64,000 nt of DNA from positions 201,553,043-201,617,042 of the forward strand of contig NC_134568.1 in NCBI RefSeq assembly GCF_050947875.1, written 5' to 3'. Origin of the DNA: Dermacentor variabilis (Eukaryota > Arthropoda > Arachnida > Ixodida > Ixodidae). Below the pieces are notes generated by a model. The model saw only the letters and a list, made by a program, of their open reading frames with translations. It was not told where the DNA came from and searched no databases. Each line of letters begins with the position of its first letter. Positions within the stretch are counted from its first letter, which is position 1. A program made the position numbers and the translations under genes. Shown here in pieces: positions 61,438-64,000 of the stretch.

Positions 61438-64000
61438 GTAAAACATGTACCGCAGACTGATCGAGCATTGCTTCAGAAATCTAAATGCAACACACAAGGC
61501 ACCGGCAGGGACGCACGCGGGCCAGAGGGAACGGGGGCTGCGGCCAGAACGCCGACGCGCCGCCTGTCGTGAGCCCGACTGAACACAAAAAGACACGTAG
61601 CGGCCTAGAGTTCCAAACTAAGAATTCTAGAGGGAAATTTGGCACTGCAATCGTTCGGCCTACGCGTGAATCATGGATAGCACATGGATTTTTCTACATG
61701 ACGTGGGTGTGTTGACAACGCGCACCTGAGCTTCTTTTATTCTCGTTCGTTTGTTCTTTGTGGTGCGTGCTAGCCTCACGATATTTCTGTCGAGCAGTTA
61801 TGCATTATGCGTTCACTACTATTTCATTCCATTACGAAATTTCCAACACATAAATGCCTCACCGCACTTGAAAGTATACGCGTCACTAAATCTACAGTCA
61901 GTGAAAGGTAAAAAATGGAGCGTGAAGTGCCCCTCAAAGGAGAACTTCACGTCCCTTTTTCTTCACGCCTTCACGCCTTTTTCTAAAAGGGAACATATGC
62001 ATACATGTGTCATTGAATCGTTTAAACCTATAGTCACCCCCTCCTCCCTTTCCTGTCGCGACTTCGCGCTCCACAGCATGTTCCTCAAATTCCCGTGAAG
62101 TATATTTAACGTTATCGACGTCCCAGCTCTTGTCGTTCGGTGCATTTCAGTAGGGTACCAGCCATGGAGTGTTTTAGCTGTTCTCCACAAATGAATTCAT
62201 GAGTCCGGAAGGCTGCGCTGTTATATAGGCGGGCCGATCATTGTGCGTTTTTTTTTTCTTTGTAACTCAAGAGATTTGACTCTATCTTTAATATAGTGTG
62301 TTTGCTCGTTTGTTACTTGATGGGCAAGCGTCTTGTCACGCTCTGTAACTGGCGACAGCCAAAAAGAGTACAACGAAGAAACATGAAAACGAACACCCCA
62401 CACCGAGCTTTTTTGCCAGGTTTGGTCGGACCATCTGGCGTGAAAGGGCGATGGACCACGGAACCGTGGTCGGTGTCACGGCAAATAGCAGAAAGCGCGC
62501 CGCGAAAGTTCACCGCCCTGAGGGAGGAAACGCAAAAGCACACATGGCGTCTCACTGCAGCCGCGCATGCCGACATTGTACATGCGTTTCATGAGACACA
62601 TGTCGAGGAACACGAGAAACGCACCAATGCGAAATTATAACCTTTCCCTTCTTCTTTTATGAAGCTATTTTTTCAAATAAACTAAAAATCGATTCGGCCG
62701 ACTCTCTGCAACACAGACGCTTAGAAGTCAGCCACATGAATCTGGATTCACAAAGACTGCCGTTATTGCAACGATCGTGTAGTCGTCACGCTGATCGCTA
62801 TAGTTAGCGGCGGGCACCCGAACACCGGCCAATCGAGAAATGAGTTTGCGTAAGAGGTGTTTTATTAGCATGGGCCATGTGCAATAATATAGCTACTCCT
62901 TAAATGCATCCTTTGCCAGACGTCAATGCGGAGTCGCGTCGTTGCAAAGTGCTCACAGAAAGCCGTCTGAACGTGCCAGGTATCAGCACAGGCGTAGAAG
63001 CGGCGCAATCCGGAAAGCTGGTTCTGCTGGCGTCGCTTCGCGGTTTCTATGGCTCCGCGAACGCCGCATCTACTGTTTGGTTTAGGAGTTGACAGTTGGC
63101 GAGGCTCTTTTAGAGATCAATTTGAAGAAAACGTAACATGGAAGTGCCGCACTAGTGCGGGTAGCGTCTTGGCCACTCCACAAATGATATTTTCCTTGCG
63201 CAGTACTGATCGTTGCCGATGAAGGCAAGAAGGCAATGGGGGCATTACAACGCGTCCGGCTTCAAGCCGACAGATTTCAAGTCCGTGGCACCTTAACTGC
63301 TAAGTAGAGTTTCCTACAAGTTTCCTACAACTATATGTTTCCTCAACTACTACAGCTCATCTCAACGGAAGCCTGTCGACGCAAGACTCATTTAGTCAGT
63401 CAACCACTGCCTGGTCAGCTTTGCAACCACAATGGGAGAAGTCAAGGCTGATGCTCCGAACATTGAACATCACGTTGTCGGAAATCAGAACCGGTTGGAG
63501 AAAATACACACATTTTTTATACGGCGGAAACCGCTAACCAGTTGCAAATGCTTAAACCTTTGATTTCATGACCGCACTGTGGCTTTTGTATGTCGTTTAC
63601 ATCAAACAAGTTCGAACAGACCTGTTTACCCTAAAGCTTTGGCAACGATATAAATAAGAAATAAGACAATAATATCATTCTACGTGGATTCACACGTGTC
63701 ATTACGCAACCACTTGCATTGCAAAAAAATAATAAAAGTTAACTTGAAACGCCTTTCATCACCATAAGGAATGTATACAGGCGCGTGAACTTGCACCAAA
63801 GCCTGAAACGAATGTCTTCCAGCCGTTGCTCCTACTACTCTAAAGCAAAGTTGCGCGCGCCTTTCAAAATCGTAACTTTCTGCGGCCAGTGAAACAACCA
63901 GCGAAGACATGCATCACTCGCTTTGATTTGGCATGTCACGGACACCGCCGAGCAGGCACGTTTCTTCGCGCAACATCTTTCTCGGCTCTTATTCTCCAGG
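61438..64000. other. Unannotated DNA to the window end
   Basis: 61622-61660 resembles the left end of the 39502 element. A 114-codon frame at 62296-62640 and a 75-codon minus frame at 61963-62190 show no domain. A degenerate tRNA-like stretch lies near 63240-63300. No gene supported. Confidence 0.4.

Noticed and set aside
63235..63300. tRNA-like sequence
   Set aside because: Weak resemblance around GGCTTCAAGCC and GATTTCAAGTCC; no stem pairing that I can support.

Overview
The window is nuclear DNA of an animal with a large, repeat-filled genome, most likely an ixodid (hard) tick. This rests on three things seen in the sequence. First, very long dinucleotide arrays are mixed with CpG-dense stretches. 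Second, degenerate coding remains of Penelope-like, RTE-type, CR1-like and I/R1-like retroelements occur. Third, a tRNA-headed SINE has a body that I recognise from tick sequences. The species cannot be named from this sequence alone. There is no operon structure, no compact gene array, no CRISPR array and no convincing viral or bacterial gene. Nearly all open frames are chance frames in GC-rich or microsatellite DNA.

Layout. 1-5.4 kb: old SINE and LINE tails and a 3' fragment of a Penelope-like element (PLE). 5.4-8.0 kb: a Gypsy-type solo LTR with a 4-bp target duplication, a PLE remnant flanked by inverted terminal repeats, and a palindromic MITE. 8.0-21 kb: microsatellites, a 5'-truncated CR1-like LINE (minus strand), a Tourist-like MITE with TTA duplications, and an I/R1-type LINE 3' end. 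21-25.2 kb: a 517-bp MITE, a second solo LTR, and a 2.54-kb 5'-truncated RTE LINE with a perfect 12-bp target duplication. 25.2-36 kb: a perfect 36-bp hairpin, very long CA/GT/TA/CT arrays, a 512-bp TA-flanked MITE, a foldback element and a SINE with a 13-bp duplication. 36-40.4 kb: two TTAA-type (piggyBac-like) non-autonomous elements 280 bp apart, another inverted-repeat element and a foldback made of PLE ends. 42-43.5 kb: the only convincing host-gene piece, an 81-bp minus-strand exon with good splice signals, just downstream of a CpG-rich block. 43.5-64 kb: single-arm and full foldback copies, tRNA-like SINEs, tandem repeats, two more CpG-dense blocks and long unannotated intergenic or intronic DNA.

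The simplest reading is that the window lies in the introns or flank of a minus-strand gene whose short exon is at 42.2 kb. Successive waves of transposons fill the rest. The best-supported observations are insertion boundaries confirmed by target-site duplications: 12 bp (LINE), 13 bp (SINE), CTAC (solo LTR), TTAA (MITE) and TTA (MITE). I found no new multi-gene system. The less familiar structures are the PLE remnant with inverted ends, a foldback family with arms of about 300 bp present three times, and two MITEs with related termini, both flanked by TAATA.
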